64,000 nucleotides of DNA from Ascidia mentula. Taxonomy: Eukaryota; Chordata; Ascidiacea; Phlebobranchia; Ascidiidae. This document shows, one piece after another, positions 45,618-59,395 of the stretch. The notes below the pieces were generated by a model. The model did not search any database. It saw only the letters and a program-made list of their open reading frames with translations, and had not been told where the DNA came from. Every line of letters begins with the position of its first letter. Position 1 is the first letter of the stretch. The position numbers were made by a program, and so were the translations under genes. Where the stretch lies: positions 20,846,001 through 20,910,000 of the forward strand of contig OX387201.1 in assembly GCA_947561715.1 (NCBI GenBank). Reading direction: 5' to 3'.

Positions 45618-48600
45618 CAACAGTATAGCTGCCCTTGTTAATGTGATTAAGTTTACGCACGGTGTTGACGCTGTCTTTGTACTCACAGTGTCTCTCTTGC
45701 ATTTGTACACACGTGAAGCGTGTGGTATTCAATCTTCTGTCGCCCAAAGTTATCGGTAAGCATTGTGTGTGTTACGTCATAGAGGCGCATTGTAGTTTAT
45801 GTTGCCTGTTTCGTTTAGGTGTGCGACAGTAACTGCTTGGACCGTCTTTGTGGTCCAGAGTTTCCCGGTTCCCAAATAGTTGGTGAGCGTTATGCTGTAA
45901 TTATCTACGTGAAGTGTATTTGTTTGACACATTGCCTTCTGTGTAGAAACCGTGTTCTAAGGGTCCACGTGTCCTATACGTGTCTTTCGTCTCCTCCCGA
46001 CGTCTGTACCGTCTATACTTCGAATACATTCCATCTTGCGTACGAGTGCGTACTGCACATTCGATAACAAACATAACATCAACTGAGTGAGCGAGTTTGA
46101 GGCCCATTAAAACTGCGGGAATTCCGCCTCGTGTGACGTTCCGCGCCAAGAACCGGGGCGCGTTCAACGGACGTTACACTCTGCATCAGGTTTTCAATTA
46201 AAGTCATGCTAGGGAAGAACATAAGAACTCACGTGCGACTTTATGTCAAATGTACTGAACAAATAGGATTTCACAATTAAATGTTACTCAAGTTATATTA
46301 GCACAACCCCAGGGTGCACATTTTCGTGGCGCGAGTCAGACAAAATGACGTAAGAATCTGCATTTTGTCTCGCGCCTCGAAATTTTTTTGCTGCATTCGG
46401 GCAACTTTGAAACGTAAATTCCAATGCGAACCGTTTGTGGCCTTGTAATTATCATGCTTTTTGTCTTTGGTTAAAATTGAAGAAAGATAATTGTTCATGC
46501 CTCAGCGGTTTGGTCTTTCGACAATTTCTACGAAGGAATATCAACCGTGAAGTTGTCATAAAATACCTTTGGTTATTCAGCCACAATTTACACTTCCGTC
46601 AGGATTTTTATATTATTTGTGGTACAATCTATCCGCGGTGGAGTTAGCTTGGACGTGAGCCACAAGCAAAACGTTGCGCGTCATCTTCTCCACTGTGGTG
46701 AATGCAGATATCATAGAAAATTTAATACAAGAGTTACAACTCTGTGATGTTTGATCCCGAAATAAAAGTGAGAACATGCATACGATGAACAAATTCTCCT
46801 TAGTTTGTGATCAACGTTGTAATTATCTATATATAGCGTCCTGAAACCCGGTAGAAATAAACATTGCTGGGCTTGCACGCACGTTCAATCTCCTTACCGT
46901 GTTTACTGCAAACTGCTAGTAATTAACATTACTTGCACGCACGTTCAATCTCCTTACCGTGTTTACTGCAAACTTGTGATTGCAGTATTATAATGACGTT
47001 ATGCAGTTCCTGGTACAAGGCTAATCTCAGGTTGTTTGGTGGGAGACGAGATTAGAAGATGAAGTAAGCGCTTGGCGCTGCGTGTCGCGTAGTAGCGTTT
47101 GCCGCAAAAACTTGAAATTCACAATTGCAAACGCGTTCTTGAAAAAACCTATTGATAAATTTCGGGATTGTTGAACCCAGAATAATAGTTGAATGTGTTT
47201 GATATTCTGAATGTAAACGAAGAATAGGAAACATTGCAAACGAATGTCGTTTTGCGAACACATTTCAACCACATGTCTGTAAAAAATGTGTAACTTTAAT
47301 AATGACAAATTTATTGCAAAAATAACCTTGATACAAAGAGTTCTGTTTAATCTTACCCTCCTGGTATTAAATGCTTAACTCAAGGTATTGACCTGAATGT
47401 GGAGTTGTTCTCTCATTAAAAATTACCTGTTTGTGTTACTTTTGTTGGTTGTGCTGCAAGCGACGATTTAGAATAAAATTGCTCTTGCAAGTAAAACGTT
47501 TGCGCATCACCTCAGTTGCGATGTCTGCTCATATCATAGAAAGCGTGAAACATTAAATATTCTGTGCATGGATGCGCGTTGAAATCACCTCATGTTTATT
47601 CACATATTCATGATGTCATGCAGTACCTGGTACAAGATTAGTGCTTGGCGGTGCGTGTCCCGACTGCTGAAAGTAGCAACAACTTCGCCTCATGTGGTTG
47701 GGAAGTTACCTGCTGCGTGTTTAGTGGTAATGCAGTTTTTCTATAAAGCCGGGGGTCTTGCAGCTGTTTGTCCGCATTCAGTTGCCTGGGACAGGAAGGT
47801 GTCGAGGGACAGGTAAAGAAAAGTGTTAAGAAATAATACGAGATCTAACTAACTTGGATGCAAATTACTTGGGTCGTATTACAAGAAATTGTCGATTAAC
47901 ATTGGTAGCTCACCTTGGCATCAGTTTCCTTTAACATTTAACATTTATCTATGAAGTTAGTCGTAACTGCTTGAGGTAACAACGTTGCTTATCCTCGACA
48001 ACACGAAGTGTGTACGTCTAAAGTACAACAGGTTATCTTACATTAGAGATAATACAAGCCAGAGAATATGTGAAAAATGAATGCAGGAACCAACCTGTGC
48101 AGGTCGCGGTGACCGGTGGATCTGTCTTTACAAATCAATATATTATATTCCTGTGACTCGGAGTAAAGCACGATCACCGCCTGTGTGTAATTTTTATTTT
48201 TTCTCATAAATAATAATTTCGCCTGTTGGCATCCTCAGTTTCTGTCTTATTCAAATTGAAATGTTTCCACTCCTTTTGGAGTCTCAGGAATGTAACAGAG
48301 ATAATGCAAGTTCACAATTGTTAATGCGAATACAAAACAAAGACGTGAGCAGAAGAATGTGATAAAAATAATGTAGTGTTGATATTAGTCGCAAGAGTAA
48401 GTTTTGTAGCTGTTTCAAAACATGTTTGTGTGTAGTTCGATGGAACGGTTAATGAAACACTTCTTTTCTAAAATAGGTCATGCTTTACCATTGCATCCAC
48501 ATTTTCACATGATTGTTTATATCGTTGTCATAGCACCGAAAGCGTGGGTGTGGCGCACCTAGTGGCCATAATTGAAAGTTAATTATTACGAAGTTTTACA

Positions 48601-48693
48601 ATTGGTTTACATTCTTTGTATCTTCATATGTGGAATTTATTGCAACAAGTTGATTTTTAAGATTCTCCCATCAGTCTTAGAAGTCAGTTCGCT
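45618..48693 (+). repeat. Tandem unit 2 of ~3.08 kb
   Basis: Nearly identical to unit 1 but lacks about 290 bases corresponding to 42880-43168 (the join is at ATATTAGCACAACCCCAGG, about 46296) and has one fewer 60-bp repeat. The 88-residue minus-strand ORF (45901-46167) differs from unit 1 by a single residue, which reflects recent duplication. Confidence 0.88.
46872..46974 (+). repeat. 60-bp tandem repeat, 1.7 copies (unit 2)
   Basis: Same 60-base monomer as at 43737, one copy shorter. Confidence 0.9.
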
Positions 48694-51600
48694 GAACAGT
48701 GTAGCTGCCCTTGTTGATGTGATTAAGTTTACGCACGGTGTTGACGCTGTCTTTGTACTCACAGTGTCTCTCTTGCATTTGTACACACGTGAAGCGTGTG
48801 GTATTCAATCTTCTGTCGCCCAAAGTTATCGGTAAGCATTGTGTGTGTTACGTCATAGTGGCGCATTGTAGTTTATGTTGCCTGTTTCGTTTAGGTGTGC
48901 GACAGTAACTGCTTGGACCGTCTTTGTGGTCCAGAGTTTCCCGGTTCCCAAATAGTTGGTGAGCGTTATGCTGTAATTATCTACGTGAATTGACACATTG
49001 CCTTCTGTGTAGAAACCGTGTTCTAAGGGTCCACGTGCCCCATACGTGTCTTTCGTCTCCTCCCGACGTCTGTACCGTCCATACTTCGAATACATTCCAT
49101 CTTGCGTACGAGTGCGTACTGCACATTCGATAACAAACATAACATCAACTGAGTGAGCGAGTTTGAGGCCCAATCAAGATACGCGTTTTAACTGCGGGAA
49201 TTCCGCCTCGTGTGACGTTCCGCGCCAAGAACCGGGGCGCGTTCAACGGACGTTACACTCTGCATCAGGTTTTCAATTAAAGTCATGCTAGGGAAGAACA
49301 TAAGAACTCACGTGCGACTTTATGTCAAATGCACTGAACAAATAGGATTTCACAATTAAATGCTACTCAAGTTATATTAGATTTATGTATCGCAAAAATG
49401 GGAAACAAATTATAAAAAATAGTAACGATTGAAGAGTGCAATTCATCATAACGTAATTAAATAATTGGGTAAACTCAGTTTGATCAAATGTACATAAAAC
49501 AAATATCAACAGAACAAAAGGTCATGTTTAATATTTACATCGCAGTAATAAATGCTTAACTGATCGGAACCGGGGGCACCCTGGGGTTGTGGATTATTGA
49601 TTTAAGCGTGTGAGAAGTCACAAGGTTTGTGTTAAAAAACTTCAAATTTCAACATTCTGCCCCAGGCTTGCACAACCCCAGGGTGCACATTTTCGAGGCG
49701 CGAGTCAGACAGAATGACGTAAGAATCTGCATTTTGTCTCGCGCCTCGAAATTTTTTTGCTGCATTCGGGCAACTTTGAAACGTAAATTCCAATGCGAAC
49801 CGTTTGTGGCATTGTAATTATCATGCTTTTTGTCTTTGGTTAAAATTGAAGAAAGATAATTGTTCATGCCTCAGCGGTTTGGTCTTTCGACGATTTCTAC
49901 GAAGGAATGTCAACCGTGAAGTTGTCATAAAATACTTTGGTTATTCAGCCACAATTTACACTTCCGTCAGGATTTTTATATTATTTGTGGTACAATCTAT
50001 CCGCGGTGGAGTTAGCTTGGACGTGAGCCACAAGCAAAACGTTGCGCGTCATCTTCTCCACTGTGGTGAATGCAGATATCATAGAAAATTTAATACATGA
50101 GTTACAACTCTGTGATGTTTGATCCCGAAATAAAAGTGAGAACATGCATACGATGAACAAATTCTCCTTAGTTTGTGATCAACGTTGTAATTATCTATGT
50201 ATAGCGTCCTGAAACCCGGTAGAAATAAACATTGCTGGGCTTGCACGCACGTTCTATCTCCTTACCGTGTTTACTGCAAACTGCTAGTAATTAACATTAC
50301 TTGCACGCACGTTCAATCTCCTTACTGTGTTTACTGCAAACTGCTAGTAATTAACATTACTTGCACGCACGTTCAATCTCCTTACCATGTTTACTGCAAA
50401 CTTGTGATTGCAGTATTATAATGACGTTATGCAGTACCTGGTACAAGGCTAATCTCAGGTTGTTTGGTGGGAGACGAGATTAGAAGATGAAGTAAGCGCT
50501 TGGCGCTGCGTGTCGCGAAGTAGCGTTTGCCGCAAAAACTTTAAATTCACAATTGCAAACGCGTCCTTGAAAACACCTATTTATAAAATTCGGGATGGTT
50601 GAACCCAGAATAATAGTTGAATGTGTCTGATATTCTGAATGTAAACGAAGAATAGGAAACATTGCAAACGAATGTCGTTTTGCGAACACATTTCAACCAC
50701 ATGTCTGTAAAAAATGTGTAACTTTAATAATGACAAATTTATTGCAAAAATAACCTTGATATAAAGAGTTCTGTTTAATCTTACCCTCCTGGTATTAAAT
50801 GCTTAACTCAAGGTATTGACCTGAATGTGGAGTTGTTCTCTCATTAAAAATTACCTGTTTGTGTTACTTTTGTTGGTTGTGCTGCAAGCGACGATTTAGA
50901 ATAAAATTTAGAATTTCTCTTGCAAGTAAAACGTTTGCGCATCACCTCTGTTGCGATGTCTGCTCATGTCATAGAAAGTGTGAAACATTAAATATTCTGT
51001 GCATGGATGCGCGTTGAAATCACCTCATGTTTATTCACATATTCATGATGTCATGCAGTACCTGGTACAAGATTAGTGCTTGGCGGTGCGTGTCCCGACT
51101 GCTGAAAGTAGCAACAACTTCACCTCATGTGGTTGGGAAGTTACCTTCTGCGTGTTTAGTGGTAATGCAGTTTTTCTATAAAGCCGGGGGTCTTGCAGCT
51201 GTTTGTCCGCATTCAGTTGCCTGGGACAGGAAGGTGTCGAGGGACAGGTAAAGAAAAGTGTTAAGAAATAATACGAGATAACCAAAATTCGCCTGTTGGC
51301 ATCCTCAGTTTCTGTCTTATTCAAATTGAAATGTTTCCACTCCTTTTGGAGTTTCAGGAATATAACAGAGATAATGTAAGTTCACAATTGTTAATGCGAA
51401 TACAAAACAAAGACGTGAGCAGAAGAATGTGATAAAAATAATGTGGTGTTGATATTAGTCGCAAGAGTAAGTTTTGTAGCTGTTTCAAAACATGTTTGTG
51501 TGTAGTTCGATGGAACGGTTAATGAAACACCTCTTTTCTAAAATAGGTCATGCTTTACCATTGCATCGACATTTTCACATGATTGTTTGTATCGTTGTCA

Positions 51601-51742
51601 TAGCACCGAAAGCGTGGGTGTGGCGCACCTAGTGGCCATAATTGAAAGTTAATTATTACGAAGTTTTACAATTGGTTTCCATTCTTTGTAACTTCATATG
51701 TGGAATTTATTGCAACAAGTTGATTTTTATGATTCTCCCATC
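48694..51742 (+). repeat. Tandem unit 3 of ~3.05 kb
   Basis: Contains the ~290-base block missing from unit 2 but lacks about 430 bases found in units 1 and 2 (the join is at ATACGAGATAACCAAAATTC, about 51284). A short deletion near 48988 and an insertion near 49172 alter the shared minus-strand ORF, arguing against a conserved protein. The array ends at 51742, where sequence changes to the upstream region of CUB-ZP copy B. Confidence 0.88.
50240..50402 (+). repeat. 60-bp tandem repeat, 2.7 copies (unit 3)
   Basis: Same monomer as at 43737 with a few substitutions. Confidence 0.9.
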
Positions 51743-51895
51743 AATCATTTTGTCGAAGTTGAGTTGTTTTATGTTCAGAATAAGTTTCTGAGTAAAGTTG
51801 AAAATATCAATCAAGCAGACAACTCAAAGATGTTTAATATCAGAGAAATATATTTCGCCTAAAGAGGCATCATCAGTTTCTGTGACTGCAGAGTG

Positions 51896-51902
51896 TATAA
51901 AT
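51896..51902 (+). promoter_or_regulatory. TATA box candidate for CUB-ZP copy B
   Basis: TATAA ATC context (TGTATAAATCAG) lies 79 bases before the first ATG at 51981, at a sensible distance for a short 5' UTR. Based on position and motif only. Confidence 0.45.
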
Positions 51903-51980
51903 CAGAAGCAACGTAAACATTTAAGTTAACACAAGGTTTATAACTTCTATTACAATAACTTCTATTCTCTTCATTTGTCG

Positions 51981-54900
51981 ATGTTAGGAAAAACATTTGA
52001 AATGGAAATTATTTTCCTCTTATGTTTGTTTCTGCAAGTTGCACGTCATGCTTGTGATGATTGGCAAACTCTAAGAGGGTTCCCCCCCCCCTGCAAACCA
52101 GGACCTTATAGTGGACAGAGTACTGATTTCCTCATCTCATACTTTTGTCCAAAATTTTTGACAGCTTTATCCACTGGAAATAATGGAGGAATTGCTGCAA
52201 TACATTTGTCCTCCAGATCAATCTTCAACAACATTTGTTGGGTAAAAATACTCGCTCTGTAGTTCTACTAAACCAACCTTAACTTTGAGTTGTGGGAGAT
52301 CTTGTGCTTACGTGAACCAAACTTATCACAACATGTTTATAAATATTCCTGTTCGCAACTGCAAGATATAAAAATAATTAGCGTGACGATAAATTCCAAC
52401 GTTATTTTTGCGGATCGAATATTTTACTTTAACATTTGTGGCATTTTTTAATTATCTGTATAATTTATTCAGGTGTCAGTGGTTGAATTCTTTTCTGATA
52501 ATGATAATAAAACAACCTGAAAGCGAACCATAGAAATAACTGATTAATGCGTTAAGAGGGCAAATACCGGTATGTGGAACAGGGAAATTCCTATTTTTCA
52601 TACTAATTATTTGTATGTTTTGTTATATTGTAGGTTTTCGACGGACGAGAACCCACTGAGAGCATCTTAGTAGGAGAGTTTACTGGTAATGGAAGTGCAA
52701 CAGGAATTGTGAAATCAGATACAGGTTACATGCTTTTATATTGTTGGAGGTTGAAAGGCCTTTCTTCTCCTCTTTCTCCCAACTTTGCATTCATGGAAGG
52801 TAAGAAACGTAAAACCAAACAATGTAAGAAACAAGCAGGAAATGTATTTGAATATCATAAATCGATTAAAGTTAAGATGCCTCGGCATTCTTTAGTTTTC
52901 GTTATCAAATGTTGAACATCGGTTTTGTGGACGCATATTAAACAGCGCTAAACGGTCAAGCTTCACTGAACCTTCACAGTTTTGATATAATAAGAAGTTT
53001 CCCAGACAAAAAAAAATTTGTATTTTTTCTGAATTTTTGAAAGAATTGTTTAATGAATCACTCAACGACTTTAGCAATTTTCGGTGTTTGTCCTGATGAA
53101 GTTCGATTGCATAACGACCAAAATGTCGACCAAGCAAATTATTATTTTTCATAAGAGCTCATGAGGTTTTACAACATTATGCCTGGCAGCGTTATTTAAA
53201 AACAATTGAACCCTTTGAGATTTAAACGTTTTATATTTTTTTTTTTGTGGAAACTAAAGTTCGAATTAGTTTGATGTGAAAATAATTCTAAAGCTGGTGA
53301 TAAAAATCGCGTTGAAGAAAGTTCGATTGAAACTTAAACTCTCGGTAAGGCATCGATGGATTCAGATGATGTCAAGATTGCAATAAATCTAACATGCTTG
53401 ACATACAGTGGACACAAAAAGTTTTGAAAAACAATTAGTTTTGTAACCGAGCTGGTGGAAAAACATCTGCGAAACAAATATCCACAGAAAATGTGTTAAA
53501 ATGATAAATATTTGGTTAACTTGGAATCTGAGCTGAACTGCATTGAAACCACTTTCATCTAAAGTCCGGGCTAGACTCGAAAACGTTTGACCTTCAGCAT
53601 TCCAGGCATCCTCCGTCCTTTTTGCTAAGCTGATATAACTCTCCGGTCTGAACCTGTGTAGTGGATTAAGCTACACTTATGCGTCAGGTCACAACGCGTC
53701 AGACTAGCTTCACATATGTGCAGTTGACCACCATCGTATAGCGCAGTTCATATCACAAACATATATTTTTACTACACCGGGATTCGAACCCCAAATATCC
53801 AAAGCACCACGATCAGATTTAAGCATACTTTCGTATTTGTGAATACATTTTTAACGAAGGTGACAACAAGTGTTTGATTCAGTTTCCAATACGTCACCAA
53901 CTTATTTTCCACCTTTAATCTTTTTCCGTCGAATATTAAAGATTCGGTCAAATACTGAAACTAAGTCGAAAAAAGTGGACTTGCTCTGATTCGGCCAACT
54001 TTCAGTTTAATTTAATTTCTACAAACTCATGAAAGTACGTAAAATACGAAATGTTGTTTAGTTAACAAACAATCTTGTGATTCGGAGTTGAACGTGGACG
54101 ATCTTCCAACAACTCTTGTTCTTCCAACTTCGAGCTATGGATTCTTGTTACAATACATAGCTTGTAATTATACTGTGACAAGCCCAGTGAGATGTAATTT
54201 CACAATATCTGCTTCCTCTGTTAGCATTACGTTTGGTCGCAATGGATATAAAGACGGACTCTATGTAAGCTGCATTCTGAAAGTTTTCGTGACTGCCATT
54301 ATAGAGACGTTGTTGTTATATTTGATTTCAAAACAAACTAAGTTCATTTGACCTACTGTACCTTGTTGTTGAATAGATTTTATCCGATGATCCTTCACAT
54401 CCTGGGGTAATTGTTGGCGGGGATCAAATTATTAAACTTCAAGCCCGAAGAATTAATATTCAAATATTCGTTTATCGACCATTCACTCCTCCTCCTACAA
54501 TCAGCATCAGCTCAGGTTTGTATTATATTAAGTTCGAGAATAATGTGAGGCAGAAGTAATGAAGTGGGTTGAACAAGTTGAGCAACCGATCATATAAAGA
54601 GACTTAAACACAAACCGATTACATAATTCACAAATGCGGACACTGTGTAGTGCACAATGCTTAGTGTGTGTGGATGACATAGTTATTATGTGTCTGACTT
54701 ATGGAATTTTCAAACAAATATTTTTCATACAAGTTTGTGTTTAATTAAACCCTGTTCTCACGGGGAGAGTTATGTGTCACCATAAGCACTTCCACTACAT
54801 GGCTTTGCCTATGATATTACGCACTTCTTGTGTTTGCAAGCTTTTGCTTGACATTTCGATGCAAAGCTAACTATGTGATGGTCAGCTGCTTTCATTTTTA

Positions 54901-57900
54901 AAACTTCCAGTAATTAATGTAAACATAATAGTCAGAAAGATTAACTGAGAATATAAATTGAGACGAAATAAGGTTTATTGACCCAGAAATATTTTTGCAC
55001 TAAAATCAAAGTAGTTTAAAACAGGAAAAGTGAAACTAGAATATTATTTTATATTCAGATTGCAAGATGTATAACGAAAAGGAATGCAACAAAAATTCTA
55101 TCAAGTTAAAGTAAGACTTAAAATTTCTAGAAATTGCTAGAGGAATAAATATTTTTTTCATGAATTTGTTACTTTGAATTCATCCAAACTAAACCAAAAC
55201 AATGATATAATATTTCTTTGTTTTAGTTATAAGTTTTGTTGCTTAAATGAAATTTGTTTTGATAAAACTTCAGTTAATCTAAAATAATAAACAAGTTATG
55301 ATGAGTAATCACAATCTCATTCAGATGTCGGTCATCCGAACTTTTCTAACTGATTATAAATATAAACGACATCTTACACATCTATTATTTTCTTGTATTG
55401 CTTTTTTATAGGTTATAAATTAGCGACACATTTTACAACATCAAGTTCACCAGTCTCATGGTTATTTAAACAACTTTTATTCCAGTGTCAGTTCCCATGG
55501 GTTAAGAGCATTGGAAGCAAGTGGAAAAGATATTTTGTATATTTCAAATCGTCCCATGACAAGTCTTGATTGTCTCCCTGGAAGTTGTAAAGCTGCAGCG
55601 AAAAATCCTGTTTTCCAATTTGAACTGGACGCGTGTTTTTCAACTCTGGAGGTATTTGCATTTAGTGAAGAAATATTATCCGATGTACATCTGAATTTAT
55701 TGAATCTGGCAGTAACTAATCTGGTCCGCAATACAGTTAATAATAATGTGGTTATTACATACAATTTGTGGGGTTGTTCAGTAGCAGAAAACAAACTACT
55801 GTCGCCTCCCTTAGAGCGACCGAGGGATACGACTGCGTCTCGGGCCTCGCACCCAACGGGGCCGACTGAGTCTCGATGGCAATTCGGCCTCGTAGGCAAC
55901 TTGCCTTCTCTATCTCAAGGTTACTGTTGGAGTTAAATAACTCCTTTACACAAGTCTGTGCGTCTTCTAAGTAGTCTAACTCCCGACTAAACACATACAT
56001 CCACCAAGCTTCAAACCAGTCCAAAGGTGTTCATAAATCCGTTTATTGTCGATAATCCAGTAAAGTAATACAGCACACAGCACAGAAGTTTCTTTGACTT
56101 TGTTTATGATTTCAGTTATATATATGGCTTTATGGCCTAAATGTCGTGGTTTATGACACAAGTGTAATGTCGCTGCCTCTGCAGGCTAGCATTTTTTCAC
56201 ATGCTACTGACGCCGCTTTGTTGGACATCACAACATGGGCATTCGTTGAACGCGTGATTACAATGACTTTGGTTTTAACTCCCGGCTTGGTTTTAACATA
56301 AATTAGCTGTAAGTTTTAGGGCCTTTTTTCTTTGTAAACATGTGTTGTGCAGCGACACTACTGATGCAACCTGAGTCAATAGATAAGTTTCGTGTAAGAG
56401 GTGATTTCCATTAACTTAACTTACTTTGCACGTTAATGACGTCATCGTCGTTAGAATTGTTGACCTATTTTCAAAGCGATAATATTTGACTCCACTCACA
56501 ACTTAAAGACGTCACTCATGTTATGAAAAGTTAAAATGATAAGCAGCGTAATATGTGAGTGCACGTATGATAAGTTGCGATTTTCTTGATATTTGCTCTG
56601 AATTACTTTCGAAGAAAAGTAAAATCAACCTAAGTTTTGTAAACGAACTTAGCAATTAGGCATATTAATCTTGAATAAGACAAAGCATGTCATAAACCTT
56701 TAAAAAACATATAACAATTTTCATTATCGACCAACTGATCAGAGCATAATCTTCATTATTAATTATTCCAACAAAAATATACTTTACATGTTTTTTCGAA
56801 GAAATCCCAAGGCAACGTAAGCATCATGTACCAAGTTCGCAATTACAAATTTACCACTCAAGTTGTGAGACGGACATCTTACAATCCACACTTGGAAATA
56901 TCTTGCTTTATTTCGGAAATATTAAACAGAGATATCAAAACTGCTTCTAGAGCAATGTCAACTAAACTGTACGCATTGTAATTTAATTACTTTTTTAATT
57001 TGGTGACATTTATGCTTTTGTTGAAACTTAACAGGAAAGAAAGTTATCTGACTTCACATCGTAGTGTCGGGAATATTACGATTAGATTTGAGTTGTTTAG
57101 TGACGAGCAAATGAAAAATCCACTCAGATCAAATTCAATCGTCCAAGTTCCAAACTTCGTTTACGCTAAGGTTGATTCGGCCAGTGGAAGTGGAAAGTTT
57201 CATACATCTCTAAGGGTATGTTTGTTCAATAATAATTTGAAATAAATATGTATCAGTGCATTATTAAGGCTCTGCTGGTCATAAGTTAAGTCTTAGAAGT
57301 GTGGCCTGAAATACACATATATACGTTCACACACGGTAAAAATTTTATGCTAAATAAATAAATTCATTGATGAATTCCTCGAAGTCAAGTTTGTGAATAA
57401 ATTAACTTTTAATACAAAAACTTTGTTGACCATTCTACTCCTTTATTACTAAACTTACGTCATAAGTTATGTAGGTGGACTGGATTATTGGCTGGACCTA
57501 AATGCGCTCGTTGTTGTTGGCTGACAAAGCGTTGTTTATTTATGTATGGTTTCTATTAGATATATTAGGAATTTTTTTACATAATTTGTGCAAGGATTCC
57601 ATGTTTAGCCACTGTTTTAATGAAACTCTGTTTGTCAGTTAAAATCGTGCTGGGTCAGCAACATGGATTCTGATGAAGGAGGTTTGAAATATGAACTCAT
57701 CACAGAAAGGTAAAAATGTCGCTGAAACAAAACCTTCCAAATACATTCCTGTCAATTATGTTCAAGTGAAAGTGATTTAAGAATGCCAGAAAATATAAGC
57801 ATGAAACTTAACATATTTCCAACCTTACACACTATTTCTCATTTAAATTCAGTGTTTGTTCTACTTCTATTTCATGCCACAATATTAACACAGGTCTATA

Positions 57901-59395
57901 GAAATTTGTTTTATTCTTGCTCAAAATGTTTGATGGCATCTTATTAGAGATTTGTTCGAGTTAAAATATAAAAAGTTTAAAGTTAAAATCATATTATCGC
58001 AGTTGCAAAGTCGTCCACGAGATGGAGTCTGAAGATTCAATCGTAATTTTGAGAAACTACCAAGGCACTTTCGTATCTTTTAAGTTTCGCTCATTCGTGT
58101 GGAACAACGTGCCTGTGAACGAACAATCACTGTACGCTCACTGTTACGTGCAATTATGCGACAACACTTCTGATGGTTGTAAACAACCGGTGAGGTTTTG
58201 TATAGACAGTAAAATTGACTCTTTCTTCCTTGGCAGAATTACGTACATAGTAACATATTAGCTGTCCTACACAAGAACAAAACTGATTTTACGAAAAAAT
58301 ACTCACACAATTTTCAATCGAATAATCTTGATAAGCTTCTGGATTTATTTACAAATTTTCAGAGTTTTATTATGAAAACGCAAAACATTTATTCATGTGT
58401 GTTTCACAGGATTGCTCACAAAGACGTGAACGGCGATCAGTGGATGCGGATATAGAAGAGATTTTGACGGTTGGACCATTCTACGTTTCAGCTCCGGAAC
58501 TGTGTGGAAAGGTGAGTTGATGCATTTAAGCTCTCGGTATATAGCATAGAGCCGTACTTAGTTGTACATCACGTTATATACTAAACGAAAAACAGATTAA
58601 CTAATCTTCAAAAACACGTAAGCAGCTAAGTTAGTGAAAGGTCCAGTGTGTATTGGTGCGTTCGTATATTTAGTTTTACACATAAACTACTAACAGGGTT
58701 ATCGATCCACAGTCTACCGGGGCAGTCATCAGTAATTCAGTTTGTTAATTTTTTTTGCTATTCTTTGGTTGTACAAATATTCCAGTCTGTTGTCCAGTCT
58801 GTATCATAAATATCTTTTGTTGTAGGAAAATGGTGGATGTTCAGATTTCTGTAACGATGAACTTGGAGTTGTCCAATGTTCTTGTTTTAAAGGCCGCTAT
58901 CTCGGGAATGACGAAAAAACTTGCATTGGTGAGAACTTGGCAACAAAAAAACTCTCTCTAAAGTTTGAATTATTCCCATGCACCGTGGCCCAAATGCTTT
59001 TTAAGCTGCAATTTTTGAGGAACAAAATTACCTTTCCAAGTCCAAAGAACAACAAAAACTGAGAGTTTCACATCTTATCTTCAAAAATAATTGAAGTTGT
59101 CTGACTTAAAAATTTTAAAACGTTTGCTGATAAAAATTCTATAAATCATGACAACCAATCACCAAATAAACAATACTGGTATTTCTTTTTCCATACCATG
59201 TAACTATATGTCCCAATAACTCTATCTTATCATAATATATGTGTGTGTGCAGAGGTGGAAAAAGCATTGGAATCAGAAGGTTCCCAGAATATGAAAGGTG
59301 TTTACATAGCAGTTGGATTCATCGTCCTTCTGCTTATTATTGTGCTTGGGTTGGTTGCTTGGTTTATGAGACGTCGTTTCAACAAGGATGTTTAA
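51981..59395 (+). CDS. CUB-CUB-ZP-EGF-TM membrane protein, copy B (complete)
   Basis: Thirteen exons: 51981-52241, 52634-52799, 54062-54264, 54377-54515, 55059-55110, 55486-55651, 56802-56968, 57035-57215, 57639-57709, 58003-58189, 58410-58511, 58826-58928, 59253-59395. All phases agree and no stop or frameshift was found, giving 646 residues. A signal peptide is clear (MEIIFLLCLFLQVARHA, from the second ATG at 52002). It is followed by two CUB domains, ZP-N, ZP-C, furin-like RRERRS, a six-cysteine EGF-like module, and a transmembrane helix (GFIVLLLIIVLGLVAW) ending in a very short tail RRRFNKDV. The family polymerises at cell or egg surfaces after cleavage. Exon lengths equal those of copy A except exons 2 and 13. 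Intron 6 has gained about 0.95 kb (55700-56643). Confidence 0.88.
53772..53812 (-). repeat. tRNA-type B-box fragment in intron 2 of copy B
   Basis: Minus strand GGGGTTCGAATCCCGGTGTA; orthologous to 1884-1926 and therefore present before the gene duplicated. Confidence 0.45.
55700..56643 (-). mobile_element. Insertion in intron 6 of copy B (LTR-like repeat, inverted copy)
   Basis: Copy A reads straight through GAATTTACGAACTTAGC at this point, while copy B has about 945 extra bases. Most of the insert (55790-56357) is the reverse complement of the repeat at 20908-21945, including the TGTCGCTGCACAAC end at 56344-56357. It was therefore inserted after the gene duplication, or lost from copy A. 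No target duplication is obvious. Confidence 0.7.
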
